DNA from: Saccharospirillum mangrovi
Lineage (GTDB): Bacteria; Pseudomonadota; Gammaproteobacteria; Pseudomonadales; Natronospirillaceae
DNA length: 64,000 nt
Assembly (NCBI RefSeq): GCF_003367315.1
Contig: NZ_CP031415.1
Location: forward strand, 3,594,001 to 3,658,000
Reading direction: 5' to 3'
Made by a program: the position numbers and the translations under genes. The notes beneath the pieces were generated by a model. It was not told where the DNA came from, made no database searches, and worked only from the letters and a program-made list of their open reading frames with translations. Positions 38,031 to 47,341 of the stretch are shown here, in pieces; positions within the stretch are counted from its first letter, which is position 1; each line of letters starts with the position of its first letter.

Positions 38031-39218
38031 ATGCCCAACTTCTGGTTCACTGGCGCGATGTCGGGCCAGAATCACCGTTGGATTTCGAGGTCCGCTTTGT
38101 CTGAAAGTCCGCTGTATCGGTTGTCTTCGGCTTTTCTGTCTCACTTCGATGGATTGGCAATTTCACCCGCCACCTGGGTGTTGCTGGCCACGGCCGTCCT
38201 GGCGATGGTGTTTCATCGCACTGCCTGGCTGACACTGTTGCTGGTGTTGCTGACGGTCTGCCTGAGTCAGGAAATGCTCACCGAGCCCGGTCCGGCACTG
38301 GCCGTCTGGCTGGCCTGGCTGTGGGCTTTCTGGCGCCCGGACAAACCCCTGCGTCTGACGGGCAGTTGGCTGCCATTGGCGATTCTGCTGATCATGGCGC
38401 TCTGGCCCTGGTTGCCTTTCCTACCCGCCAACATTCAGCAATGGCCCAACGTAAAATGGCCGGACATTCTGCCCATCGTGAATGTCTCGCCCGTCATTCT
38501 GACGCTGATTTTTTTATCGGGATTGTCGGCGCTGTTCCGCTTCGTATTGAAGCCATCGGCCAGTTGGCCCTGGCACGGTTTGGGCGTGTTGCTGACCGCC
38601 ATTCTCAGCTGGCAGGGTGAACAGGCGGCGTCGCTGGTTTGGATAGCGCTTTCATTGGTCATCGGCGCCACCATTCTGACCGACGCCTATTCGGTCGCCT
38701 ATCGTGATGCGCTGACCAACATTCCCAACCGCCGCGCACTGAGCCAGGCGTTGCGCACCTTGGGCCGGCGTTACGCCATCGCCATGGCGGACGTCGATCA
38801 TTTCAAATCGTTTAACGACACCTGGGGCCACGAAACCGGCGATCAGGTGCTCAAAGTTGTCGCCAGCATTCTGACCAAACACCACATGCCGGTGCGTGCT
38901 TTTCGTTACGGCGGTGAGGAATTCACACTGGTGTTTCGCGGCATGACGCGCGAAGAAGCCACGCCAATTCTGGACGAGTTGCGCGAGCGCATTGCGGAAT
39001 ATCCGTTGATGGTGCGCAAGTCGGACCGACCAACGTCGAGAAAGGACGGTAAACGCCAACGCGGAGCCACGACCAGCGCCAAACAGGTCAACATTTCGGC
39101 GTCCTTTGGGGTCAGCGACAATCGCCACGCCCACTCACCGGAAGACGCCATCCAGCGCGCCGACAAAGCGCTCTACAAAGCCAAGCAAGCCGGCCGCAAC
39201 TGCGTGCGTTCCGGCTAA
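38031..39218 (+). CDS. membrane GGDEF diguanylate cyclase
   Basis: Likely inner-membrane cyclic di-GMP synthase, 395 residues from the chosen start. Five or so hydrophobic segments (for example WVLLATAVLAMVFHRTAWL and IWIALSLVIGATILTDA-like stretches) precede a GGDEF domain beginning near DALTNIPNRRALSQALRTL. It has intact AIAMADVDHFKSFNDTWGHE and the signature RYGGEEF. A basic insert (SDRPTSRKDGKRQRGATTS) lies after the signature. The start is uncertain: ATGs at 37959, 38031 and 38058 are in frame and none has a convincing ribosome site. Confidence 0.85.
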   Translation: MPNFWFTGAMSGQNHRWISRSALSESPLYRLSSAFLSHFDGLAISPATWVLLATAVLAMVFHRTAWLTLLLVLLTVCLSQEMLTEPGPALAVWLAWLWAFWRPDKPLRLTGSWLPLAILLIMALWPWLPFLPANIQQWPNVKWPDILPIVNVSPVILTLIFLSGLSALFRFVLKPSASWPWHGLGVLLTAILSWQGEQAASLVWIALSLVIGATILTDAYSVAYRDALTNIPNRRALSQALRTLGRRYAIAMADVDHFKSFNDTWGHETGDQVLKVVASILTKHHMPVRAFRYGGEEFTLVFRGMTREEATPILDELRERIAEYPLMVRKSDRPTSRKDGKRQRGATTSAKQVNISASFGVSDNRHAHSPEDAIQRADKALYKAKQAGRNCVRSG

Positions 39219-39238
39219 GCCTGCCTGGGTAAACCGAG

Positions 39239-40120
39239 TCAGTCGTTACCCGGATACGGCACGTAGCCGGCATCACCGGGAACGGGCGGGAAGCGATGCG
39301 CTTGCCAGTCGCGACGGGCCTGATCAATCAAGGCATCGTTAGTGGCAACAAAGTTCCAATCGATGCGCCGCGCGCCCAACGTGCGACCACCAAACAACAC
39401 AAAATGACTGTCCGCCTGCCAGGAAAAAGTCACCGCCTGATTGGTCACGCCGAGGTGATATTGCGGCAAGGGTTGGCCCTGCCACTGCACCGCCCCGGAC
39501 AACGGATACAAACCCCATTCCCAATCGCTGCCCTGACTCGGCAGTTCCAGCGACCCAGCGCGCTGCGTGCGCACATCCAATAACGCCAGTTCCGATTCGA
39601 CCTGCACCGGCGAACGCTGTTGTTGCCACTGACCAGCGATCAGAGTCCAACTCGCTTGCTCGTCCTGCCAGGTCGGCAATTGCTCGCGGGCGTGGTGTTC
39701 AAAGCGCGGCTCGCCGGTCTCAGCCGATTGCGGTTGCGCCACCCAGAACTGCAAACCTTCAACGTGAGATTCCGCGGCGCGTTCGTCGTCCGGGCTGCGT
39801 TCGGAATGCACGATGCCACGGCCGGCGGTCATCCAATTCACTTCGCCCGGACGAATGATTTGCACGCTGCCGAGCGAATCCCGGTGCTCAAACTGACCGG
39901 CATACAGCCAGGTCAAGGTCGATAAACCGATGTGCGGATGCGGTGGTACATCCAATCCTTCGCCCGGTGCCAACGTGTGCGGCCCCATGTGATCGAGAAA
40001 CACGAACGGTCCGCAGTGGCGCTGGCCGCGCCAGGGCAACACTCGACGAATCGGTAAACCCATCAAAGACTGCTTGCGTGGGGCAATCACCAGATCAACA
40101 ACATCAATAGGGGTGTTCAT
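39239..40120 (-). CDS. pirin family protein
   Basis: A 293-residue bicupin of the pirin family. The metal-binding cupin has PPHPHIGLSTLTWLYAG and the later HSERSPDDE; the family opening RRVLPWRGQRHCGPFVFLDH is also clear. Some bacterial pirins act as quercetinases, others as metabolic regulators; which applies is not known. The start MNTPIDVVDLV at 40120 has GGAG upstream. It overlaps the end of the PilZ gene by 17 bp, suggesting coupling. Confidence 0.9.
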   Translation of the reverse strand: MNTPIDVVDLVIAPRKQSLMGLPIRRVLPWRGQRHCGPFVFLDHMGPHTLAPGEGLDVPPHPHIGLSTLTWLYAGQFEHRDSLGSVQIIRPGEVNWMTAGRGIVHSERSPDDERAAESHVEGLQFWVAQPQSAETGEPRFEHHAREQLPTWQDEQASWTLIAGQWQQQRSPVQVESELALLDVRTQRAGSLELPSQGSDWEWGLYPLSGAVQWQGQPLPQYHLGVTNQAVTFSWQADSHFVLFGGRTLGARRIDWNFVATNDALIDQARRDWQAHRFPPVPGDAGYVPYPGND

Positions 40121-40760
40121 TGAGTTTCTCCAAGACAAAGGCCTGAAGGGCGATGCTGTCGTTAGTGGCAACATTCACCCACTGCAAACCCAGCGTACTT
40201 TGTTTGTCTTCCGGGTTCGCAATGATTGAGCGGATCAGTGCGTTCAGCCGCACCACCTTTTCAATTCGCCCCAGGGTCAGGCGCAAGCCCACTTCAATTT
40301 CCTGGCCGGTATCGAAGCCGGGGAAATCGGTGCGGATACGGCCGCCATCGACCGATAAATCCATCAACTCAACATTGACTCTTTCTTCGCCAAACCAGAT
40401 CGCCGCTGGCAGTTTCACGCGGGCGCGCACTGCCTTGCGAATTTCACCGATGTACAACTGCTTGGGCATCGCCAGATGCAGATGCGCAAACGGCAGCGTG
40501 GCGATAAAAATCACTTGGGAGCGGAAGGCGCAGACGCCGTTCAGACGATTGGCAAACAGCCGGACGTTGACGCCGGTTTCCAATCGCACCGGCACCGGTC
40601 GGCCTTTTAGCGTCGGGGTGGTAACAAGAATGGTGCTGCTCGGGCGATAACCGACCAGAGTGCTGCGATCACGATCGCGTTTGTGACCGTCCAGCTCTAA
40701 TTGCAACGGCTGCCCCGGCACCAGTTGCAGTGATTCAAAGGTGGGTTGTCGAGCCGACAT
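40104..40760 (-). CDS. YcgR-like PilZ-domain c-di-GMP effector
   Basis: A 218-residue cytosolic cyclic di-GMP receptor. The N-terminal half is a PilZN/YcgR_2-like beta domain (VPGQPLQLELDGHKRDRD). The PilZ domain begins at RKAVRARV, giving the RxxxR motif, and continues with DLSVDGGRI, giving the (D/N)xSxxG motif, so ligand binding should be intact. Such proteins often slow flagellar motors. The start at 40760 follows AAGGATTCTTTG. It fits with the two GGDEF genes in the window. Confidence 0.85.
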   Translation of the reverse strand: MSARQPTFESLQLVPGQPLQLELDGHKRDRDRSTLVGYRPSSTILVTTPTLKGRPVPVRLETGVNVRLFANRLNGVCAFRSQVIFIATLPFAHLHLAMPKQLYIGEIRKAVRARVKLPAAIWFGEERVNVELMDLSVDGGRIRTDFPGFDTGQEIEVGLRLTLGRIEKVVRLNALIRSIIANPEDKQSTLGLQWVNVATNDSIALQAFVLEKLNEHPY

Positions 40761-40831
40761 CAAAGAATCCTTGTGTTTCTTTGAGCCATAAGACTAGACG
40801 AACCCAAGCCGACTCGCCGGGGCAGATGCCT

Positions 40832-41341
40832 TCAGGTACGGCGCAACAACAGCGCAATCATGCCCAGCGCAGACACCAGCAACGCCAGTACCGAACCGTA
40901 GGTCAGGGTTTCCACCATGGTCAGACCGAACGGCATGATCGGTGAATAGCCGCACATGGTCCAAACCTGAAACACGTTCGGAAACCAATCGTCGAGCGCA
41001 AACCAGGCCGGGAAACCGGGGTCCATGCCACAGGCGCCTTCGTACAAGCCGCGTTCAATCTGTACACCGACCCAGGAGCGTTCCAGCAAGCCCAAAAGGC
41101 TGACAATCAACACCGACTGCGCCGCCACCAAACCCCACCAATGCCGACGCAGCGCCATGCCCAGCCCACCGGCCAATAAAATGCCCAACACCCACAAACG
41201 CGCGTGAATACACAGCAAACACGGCGGTTCATTCAAGACGTGCTGATAAAACAGCGCGATGCCTTCCAGCGCCAAGGCACCCACGACCAGCGCCAACCAA
41301 TACCAACGTGACCCGATAAACCGCACCACTCGATCGATCAT
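40832..41341 (-). CDS. dsbB: disulfide bond formation protein DsbB
   Basis: Inner-membrane quinone reductase that reoxidises DsbA. The 169-residue protein has four membrane segments. The first periplasmic pair is Cys41/Cys44 in PPCLLCIHARLW and the second is Cys104/Cys130 in EGACGMDPG and TMCGYSP, the same positions as in E. coli DsbB. Start MIDRVVRFIG at 41341 has GGGAG upstream; four further in-frame codons to an upstream ATG are possible. A DsbA-like partner is encoded at 7756. Confidence 0.95.
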   Translation of the reverse strand: MIDRVVRFIGSRWYWLALVVGALALEGIALFYQHVLNEPPCLLCIHARLWVLGILLAGGLGMALRRHWWGLVAAQSVLIVSLLGLLERSWVGVQIERGLYEGACGMDPGFPAWFALDDWFPNVFQVWTMCGYSPIMPFGLTMVETLTYGSVLALLVSALGMIALLLRRT

Positions 41342-41428
41342 AACGACTCCCATCACAGCGAAAGGGGCATTCTAGCGACACCCAGGGATGCCGCCACGCC
41401 GGGCCTTCCGGCTTTACCGGATCATGAC

Positions 41429-42295
41429 TCAGCCTTCGTCCAGCGCCTTCATAAATTCCGGCGGATTCAGCGCACCGCGATGCACACCGGCGTTGTAATA
41501 GAAGGTGGCAAAGGCTTTGTTTTCTGCGTCGGTTTCGCGGAAGGCGCGCACGTCCAAACCAGCGCTGGCGAGCGTGCAACTCCACCAGCCGGACGGGTAA
41601 ATCGGCTGCGGAAACGGCAACGTCAATTGATTCGTCAAACCCGCCGCCGCCAATTCGGAACGCATTTCGCGAATCAGCGAATGGGTGTGAAACAGTGGGC
41701 TTTCGCTTTGCTGGACCAGCAAGCCATCGCGGCCTAAAGCACGCAGGCAATGACCGAAAAACTCGCGGTTAAACAGTCCCGCTGCAGGGCCGACCGGATC
41801 GGTCGAATCGACGATGATCAAATCCAGCTCGCCCGGTTCGCAGTTGCGAATCCAGGCGATGCCGTCTTCAAACAACAATTGCGCACGTGGATCATTATTG
41901 GCTTCACACAACGCCGGGAAATACTGCTCGGCCAGACGTGTTACGCGCTCGTCAATTTCCACCTGCCAGACGCGTTCAACGCCCGGGTGGCGCAACACTT
42001 CGCGCAAGGTGCCGCAATCGCCGCCGCCAATGATCAATACTTTTTTGGGATTCGGATGGGTAAACAACGCCGGGTGGGTCAGCATTTCGTGGTACAGAAA
42101 ATTGTCGCGGTCGGTAACCATGTAACAGCCATCGAGCACCATCAGCTTGCCCCAATGCCGGGTCTGATAGATTTCAATGTGCTGAAACTCGCTGCGTTCT
42201 TCGTGCAGTTTTTCAGTCACTTCTAAAGAAAACGCCGAGCCTTCGGCCGACCAGACTTCAGTGAACCAGCTTGCTGAGGCAGGAAATTCGGGCAT
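41429..42295 (-). CDS. speE: spermidine synthase
   Basis: Transfers aminopropyl from decarboxylated S-adenosylmethionine to putrescine. The 288-residue protein has VLDGCYMVTDRDNFLYHEML, the nucleotide-binding VLIIGGGDCGTLREVLRH and the catalytic aspartate region IIVDSTDPVGPAAGLF. Together with the importer at 3-7 kb it indicates polyamine use. No speD lies in the window. Confidence 0.95.
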   Translation of the reverse strand: MPEFPASASWFTEVWSAEGSAFSLEVTEKLHEERSEFQHIEIYQTRHWGKLMVLDGCYMVTDRDNFLYHEMLTHPALFTHPNPKKVLIIGGGDCGTLREVLRHPGVERVWQVEIDERVTRLAEQYFPALCEANNDPRAQLLFEDGIAWIRNCEPGELDLIIVDSTDPVGPAAGLFNREFFGHCLRALGRDGLLVQQSESPLFHTHSLIREMRSELAAAGLTNQLTLPFPQPIYPSGWWSCTLASAGLDVRAFRETDAENKAFATFYYNAGVHRGALNPPEFMKALDEG

Positions 42296-42373
42296 AACGC
42301 ACCCCTCAATTCAGGATGCGCAGAGCTTAGCGCAGGACGAACCCGGATAACACTTCAGGCCGGCGGGTCGGCA

Positions 42374-44566
42374 TCATTGCGACACAATAACCCGCTCGCC
42401 GGTCTCCAGATCAATGGCAACCAACGCGCCGTACATGCTGTCGATAACCAGTGCTCGATTGTTGATCGGATCAAGCGCTATATCGAAGGGTCGGCCAATG
42501 ATGTTTTCCGCATTCGGCGTTACCCGATCGGCAATCACGCGTCGATTACCGGAAACTACATCAACCGCCATAATGGCATCCAGACCAATATCTCCAATCA
42601 GCACTTCAGGTTTGGAACGATTAAGCGCCATTACTGAGGGGTTGTTAAATATTGGCGCACTGGCCGGAAGCGCGCCATCCAAAATAATCCGCCATTCCTG
42701 CTTCGATAAATCCAACGATAAGAGCGCGCTGTAATCGGTGCCATCGACCAAGGCGTATAGTTGGTCACCGCCGTCACCCATGGCGATATCCTTAATTCCC
42801 GATAAGACTGGGCCTGAATCCGATTCAACCTCATCGAACATCGCGGTTCGGCTGCCAGTCTCCAGGTCCACACCAACCAAATGTGGCAATCTACTGTTTG
42901 CAACCAACACCTGCTTTAAACCATTGTCACGAAATGCTACGGCTATCGGCAGTTCTCGTTCACTGCCAGTTTTGCCACTGGCAGACAACAACCTCCGCCG
43001 TCCGGTTATCAAATCCACATCAAGCAACCCATCAATGTTTCTATCCGCCATCATCAATTGGTCATAGCTATTGTTCAGCGCAATACCGCCAATGTTTGAA
43101 ATGGCATGGTCGCTATTTGGTAAGTCGAGGCCCGACAGAACGGTTCGCTCGCCGGTCACCAAATCTACGGACAACAACGCTTTCAGACTGTTCTCAAAAA
43201 CCAATGTTCTGTTGTTTGGCTGATCAAACGTCACCGTAAGCGGCGACATTAAAGTCAGCACTTCATCTGGTACAAAAGCCGCCGAAACTGTGGACCGTTC
43301 ACCATTGGTCACATCAACCGAATACAGAGCGCCGTGCGCAGGGCTGGCGACCAGGATACGTTGGTTGGTCGCATCGAATGCCAGGCCGTTGGTTTGCGCG
43401 AAGACATTAGAATCACTGGCACCGGTTCGATCCAGCAGGCGAATGTGCTCACCGCTGTGCAAATCCACTGCCAACAGTTTTCTAATATCCCCGGCTATGG
43501 CCCAAACCCGATTGGTATTGCTGTCGAGCGCGATTTTGGGTGATGTGTGGTTCGGCCCCAGCTCATCGTCGGTATAGCTCGCCAGTACAGTACGTTTGCC
43601 CGTATCCAATGCCACAGCCAAAATCTTTTTAAGGTTCTTATCGATCACCAATACCCGGTCGTTGGCTGCATCGAGCACCATGTCGCTCGGCGAATTAAAC
43701 GGGTTTTCACCATTGTTGGCCGCATTGTTGGCCGAGACCACCGTGCGCTCGCCGGTGTTCAGATCGACCGCCAATAACCGCCTGCTGGAACTGTCGAGAA
43801 CCAACGCCCTGGGTTGAGCAAGGCCAGTACGGTCATCCAGAACGATTGCTGCGGGTCCACTAAAGGCATTACTGGAATTAGACGTGGTGTTATCGGACAG
43901 CAGTTCTCGCTTGCCGGTCGTTAAATCCACCGTCAATAAAGTCCTCCTGGTTTTATCCAGCACCAGTGCCCGGTTGTTAGCCAGGTCCAGCGTAAACGCA
44001 CTTGGTTCATCAAAGGGATTGCCGCCATGGGGCGTATGAGGGCCTGAGATTAAGCTGCGCCTGCCCGTGTGTGGGTCTACCTCGACCAATGTCTTGCGGG
44101 CTTGATCCAGCACCAGAATTCGGTCGTTGACGCTGTCCAGAACAGCAGCGACTGGTTGCTGCAACAGCACCGGCGAATGGATCACTTTTGCCTGGGCCGC
44201 GACGCTGTTGGTGTGGCCGTTTTGATCGGTCACACTGACCGCCAGAATATTTTCGCCATAGACCAACGGCACTTCGACTGACCAATGCGCGAACTGGTCT
44301 TGGGTATCCGCCGCTACGCCATTGACCGCCAGCGCCGTCGCCGGCTCTCCGGTAACGATACCGCGCATGCGCAGGGTGTCGCTTTCGGTCAGCGCTATCA
44401 GTGTGGGGAACTGGATCGTCACCTTGGGCGGGCCGGGATCGGGTTGTTCAACAATGGTCGGCGGAGCATGTTTTGAGTGCGATTTACCACCTGAATCGCA
44501 CGCAGCCAACAATAACAGCCCCTGAATTAACAGGCCGAGGCAGCACAACGGTCTGATTGGCGTCAT
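42374..44566 (-). CDS. lipoprotein with 12 propeller-like repeats
   Basis: A 730-residue lipoprotein of unknown function. Start MTPIRPLCCLGLLIQG has AGGG nine bases upstream (ATG at 44575 is an alternative). The lipobox LLAAC is followed by a proline-rich linker, one Ig-like domain (residues 45-125), then 12 repeats of about 50 residues built on ALVLDxxxxxLLAVDLxTGERTVVS. Twelve repeats would make two six-bladed YVTN/NHL-like propellers. Lower GC than neighbours. Likely an outer-membrane or periplasmic binding protein; not homologous in motif to the kelch proteins at 8.6-13.3 kb. Confidence 0.8.
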   Translation of the reverse strand: MTPIRPLCCLGLLIQGLLLLAACDSGGKSHSKHAPPTIVEQPDPGPPKVTIQFPTLIALTESDTLRMRGIVTGEPATALAVNGVAADTQDQFAHWSVEVPLVYGENILAVSVTDQNGHTNSVAAQAKVIHSPVLLQQPVAAVLDSVNDRILVLDQARKTLVEVDPHTGRRSLISGPHTPHGGNPFDEPSAFTLDLANNRALVLDKTRRTLLTVDLTTGKRELLSDNTTSNSSNAFSGPAAIVLDDRTGLAQPRALVLDSSSRRLLAVDLNTGERTVVSANNAANNGENPFNSPSDMVLDAANDRVLVIDKNLKKILAVALDTGKRTVLASYTDDELGPNHTSPKIALDSNTNRVWAIAGDIRKLLAVDLHSGEHIRLLDRTGASDSNVFAQTNGLAFDATNQRILVASPAHGALYSVDVTNGERSTVSAAFVPDEVLTLMSPLTVTFDQPNNRTLVFENSLKALLSVDLVTGERTVLSGLDLPNSDHAISNIGGIALNNSYDQLMMADRNIDGLLDVDLITGRRRLLSASGKTGSERELPIAVAFRDNGLKQVLVANSRLPHLVGVDLETGSRTAMFDEVESDSGPVLSGIKDIAMGDGGDQLYALVDGTDYSALLSLDLSKQEWRIILDGALPASAPIFNNPSVMALNRSKPEVLIGDIGLDAIMAVDVVSGNRRVIADRVTPNAENIIGRPFDIALDPINNRALVIDSMYGALVAIDLETGERVIVSQ

Positions 44567-44789
44567 ATTCAACATCCCTGTTTAGGCCAGACAAATCCCG
44601 GCATTTACCGGAGAAGCTGTCGCACCTGGCGCTATGAAACAGCGCTTGCAACGCGACAGCGCGCAGCCTAAACAAACGCCGTTTGAGGGAATGTTTGAAC
44701 AAACGATGGAATTGCGACGAATAATGGAAAAATGGCGGGAATCGTTTAAAAACGATTAAAAAAATAAGACGGGAGCTACCTGGCTTCGG

Positions 44790-46901
44790 TCAGCCCTGAA
44801 CCCGTTCGATACTGCCAACCGCTGGCAGGCCATGCAGACGACGAATCACCCGCGCCAAATGCTGACGACTGGTAACCGAAACGGTGAGATTGAGACGGCT
44901 GGTGGTGGCATCGCGTTCCTGCATTTCGATGCTCTCGATGTTGGCATCAGCTTGCGATACCGCATTGGCAACGCCGGCCAACACACCGCGGCTGTTGCGC
45001 ATTTCCACGCGCAGATCGACGACGAATTCGCCTTCCATCGATTTATCCCAGCGCAGGTGCACACAGCGGTCCGGGTCTTTGCGCATCTCGACGATGTTCC
45101 GGCAATGCTCGACATGAATCACCATGCCCTTGCCTTTGCTGATCAGACCGACAATGGGATCGCCCGGAATCGGCCGGCAGCATTTGGCGTAGGTCACCAA
45201 CATGCCTTCGGTACCGCTGACGGTCATCGCTTTGTCGCTGCTTTCTTCGGACGCTTCGGCACAGTCGTTCAATAAGCGCCGCGCCACCACATAGGCAACG
45301 CGATTGCCCAGACCGATGTCTTCGAGCAAATCGTCCAGCTTCGCCAACTGATATTCACTGAGCAGACTGTTGATGCTGGCGTCGGACACGGCATCCAATT
45401 CAGTGTCGAAATTGCGCAAGGAATTGTTCAGTAACTTGCGACCCAGCTCGACTGAATCCTGCTTTTTCAGATTCTTCAGGAAATGGCGAATGTTGGAGCG
45501 CGCCTTGGCGGTGATGACGAAATTCAGCCAGGCCGGGTTCGGGCGCGCGCCCGGCGCGGTGATGATTTTGATGGTGTCGCCGCTGTTCAGCGGCTGGCTC
45601 AGCGGCGCGATCTGGCGGTTCACCAGACAACCGACGCAGGCGTTGCCGATGTCGGTGTGCACGGCGTAGGCGAAATCGACTGCGGTCGCGCCCTTGGGCA
45701 CTTCGAGAATTTTGCCTTTCGGGGTGAAGACGTAAATCTCGTCCGGGAACAGATCGATCTTCACGTTCTCGATAAATTCGACCGGGTTGCCGGCGCGTTC
45801 CTGCATTTCCAGCAGGCCTTTTACCCAGCGGCGGGCGCGGGCGTGCGTCGGGCTGTTGTCTGAACTGTCTTCGTTCTTATACAGCCAGTGCGCGGCAATA
45901 CCGTGGTTCGCCATGTCTTCCATTTCCTGAGTGCGGATCTGGATTTCGATGGGCACGCCATTCATGCCGATCAAGGTCGTGTGCAGGCTTTGGTAGCCGT
46001 TCGCCTTGGGAATGGCGATGTAATCTTTGAAGCGGTTCGGCACCGGTTTATAAAAATTATGCACCACGCCGAGCGTGCGGTAACAGGCATCGACCGACTG
46101 GGTGATGATGCGGAAACCGTAAACGTCGAGGATTTCCTGCAACGTCTTTTTCTGGTCCTTCATCTTGGTGTAGATGGAGTACAGATGTTTTTCCCGACCA
46201 ATCACCTGAACGTCGATGCCTTCGGCACCCAGCCGTTCACTCAACGCCTGACGAATCTGCCCGACCAGTTCCTTGCGATGCCCACGGCTTTGTTTGATCG
46301 CCTTGGCAATGCGCTGAGCGCGCAGCGGATACAGCGATTCGAACGCCAGGTTTTCCAACTCGATGCGCAAATCGTTGATGCCCAAACGCAGCGCGATGGG
46401 CGCGTAAATATCCAGCGTTTCGCGGGCTTTGCGGCGTTTTTTCTCTGGCGGCATGGCACCGAGGGTGCGCATGTTGTGCAAGCGGTCGGCGAGTTTGACC
46501 AGAATGACGCGGATGTCTTTCGACATCGCCAGCACCATTTTCTGGAAGTTTTCCGCCTGTTCTTCTTTCTTGGTTTCGAATTCCAGGTGCGTCAGCTTGG
46601 ACACGCCATCGACCAGTTCCGCCACGCCGGCGCCAAACTGTTCAGCCAGTGCTTCTTTGGAGACGGCGGTGTCTTCGATGACGTCGTGCAGCATGGCGGC
46701 CATCAGGCTTTGATGGTCCATGTGCATTTCACAGAGGATATTGGCGACCGCCAGCGGGTGGGTGATGTAACGCTCGCCACTGCGTCGCATCTGGCCTTCG
46801 TGGGCTTGCTCGGCGTAATAATACGCCCGCCGGATACGACGAATGTTATCCGGTTCCAGATAGCTCTCTAGCCGTTTGGCTAAGGCATCGACGGTGAGCA
46901 A
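44790..46901 (-). CDS. spoT: bifunctional (p)ppGpp synthetase/hydrolase SpoT
   Basis: Makes and degrades the alarmone (p)ppGpp. It has the HD hydrolase domain (ITHPLAVANILCEMHMD, MLHDVIEDTAVSKE), a synthetase domain (YRTLGVVHNFYKPVPNRFKDY), a TGS domain (VFTPKGKILEVPKGATAVDFAY) and a C-terminal ACT domain. The start is taken as TTG at 46901 with AGGAAG nine bases upstream, giving 703 residues against 702 in E. coli; an upstream in-frame start at 46961 falls near the rpoZ terminator. It follows rpoZ, as in most gammaproteobacteria. Confidence 0.95.
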   Translation of the reverse strand: MLTVDALAKRLESYLEPDNIRRIRRAYYYAEQAHEGQMRRSGERYITHPLAVANILCEMHMDHQSLMAAMLHDVIEDTAVSKEALAEQFGAGVAELVDGVSKLTHLEFETKKEEQAENFQKMVLAMSKDIRVILVKLADRLHNMRTLGAMPPEKKRRKARETLDIYAPIALRLGINDLRIELENLAFESLYPLRAQRIAKAIKQSRGHRKELVGQIRQALSERLGAEGIDVQVIGREKHLYSIYTKMKDQKKTLQEILDVYGFRIITQSVDACYRTLGVVHNFYKPVPNRFKDYIAIPKANGYQSLHTTLIGMNGVPIEIQIRTQEMEDMANHGIAAHWLYKNEDSSDNSPTHARARRWVKGLLEMQERAGNPVEFIENVKIDLFPDEIYVFTPKGKILEVPKGATAVDFAYAVHTDIGNACVGCLVNRQIAPLSQPLNSGDTIKIITAPGARPNPAWLNFVITAKARSNIRHFLKNLKKQDSVELGRKLLNNSLRNFDTELDAVSDASINSLLSEYQLAKLDDLLEDIGLGNRVAYVVARRLLNDCAEASEESSDKAMTVSGTEGMLVTYAKCCRPIPGDPIVGLISKGKGMVIHVEHCRNIVEMRKDPDRCVHLRWDKSMEGEFVVDLRVEMRNSRGVLAGVANAVSQADANIESIEMQERDATTSRLNLTVSVTSRQHLARVIRRLHGLPAVGSIERVQG

Positions 46902-46962
46902 GGCGGCGCACTTCCTGACGGTGACTGCGTTTAAGTGTAATGAATGCGGGTAGTGCAGCAAT

Positions 46963-46990
46963 AAAAAAACCGGGACAAGCCCGGTTTTTT
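46963..46990 (-). terminator. intrinsic terminator after rpoZ
   Basis: The stem CCGGG/CCCGG with loop ACAAG is flanked by A7 and T6, giving a U-run on the minus strand. It lies 15 bp past the rpoZ stop, so spoT depends on read-through or its own promoter. Confidence 0.85.
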
Positions 46991-47004
46991 AACTATCAGA
47001 GTTA

Positions 47005-47244
47005 TTACTGATCGAAATCGACGTCGAAGTCGTCTTCTTTGCCTTCGGCCAGAATCGCTTCCGGAGAAATCTTTTTCTCGGCGATTTCGCGCAGTGCGAT
47101 GACCGTCGGTTTGTCGTTTTCTTCCGGCACCAGCGGCTCAACGTTGTCGTTGGCAATCTGACGAGCGCGTTTGCTGGCCACCATGATCAATTCAAAGCGG
47201 TTGGCCACGTTTTCCAGGCAATCTTCAACAGTGACACGAGCCAT
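47005..47244 (-). CDS. rpoZ: RNA polymerase omega subunit
   Basis: Omega subunit that helps assemble RNA polymerase and forms part of the ppGpp site. The 79-residue protein starts [20 protein letters not shown] and has [13 protein letters not shown], both diagnostic, with an acidic tail [13 protein letters not shown]. In most relatives gmk lies directly upstream; here the 10-kb guanidine operon is between them. Confidence 0.97.
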   Translation of the reverse strand: MARVTVEDCLENVANRFELIMVASKRARQIANDNVEPLVPEENDKPTVIALREIAEKKISPEAILAEGKEDDFDVDFDQ

Positions 47245-47341
47245 CAGGGTCTCCTCAGTAAACAGGCCGGGTTGCGAGCCGGCGAATTGTACGGACTTTA
47301 ATCAAAACCACAAGCCCGCCCGGCCCTTTCAGCGCGCCGAC

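Noticed and set aside
41369-41425. Terminator between speE and dsbB
   Set aside because: A GCCGG/CCGGC hairpin exists but no U-run follows on the minus strand.
44740-44757. Terminator of spoT formed by the AATCGTT/AACGATT palindrome
   Set aside because: The stem is AT-rich and on the minus strand the T-run precedes rather than follows it; might be an operator but evidence is too thin.
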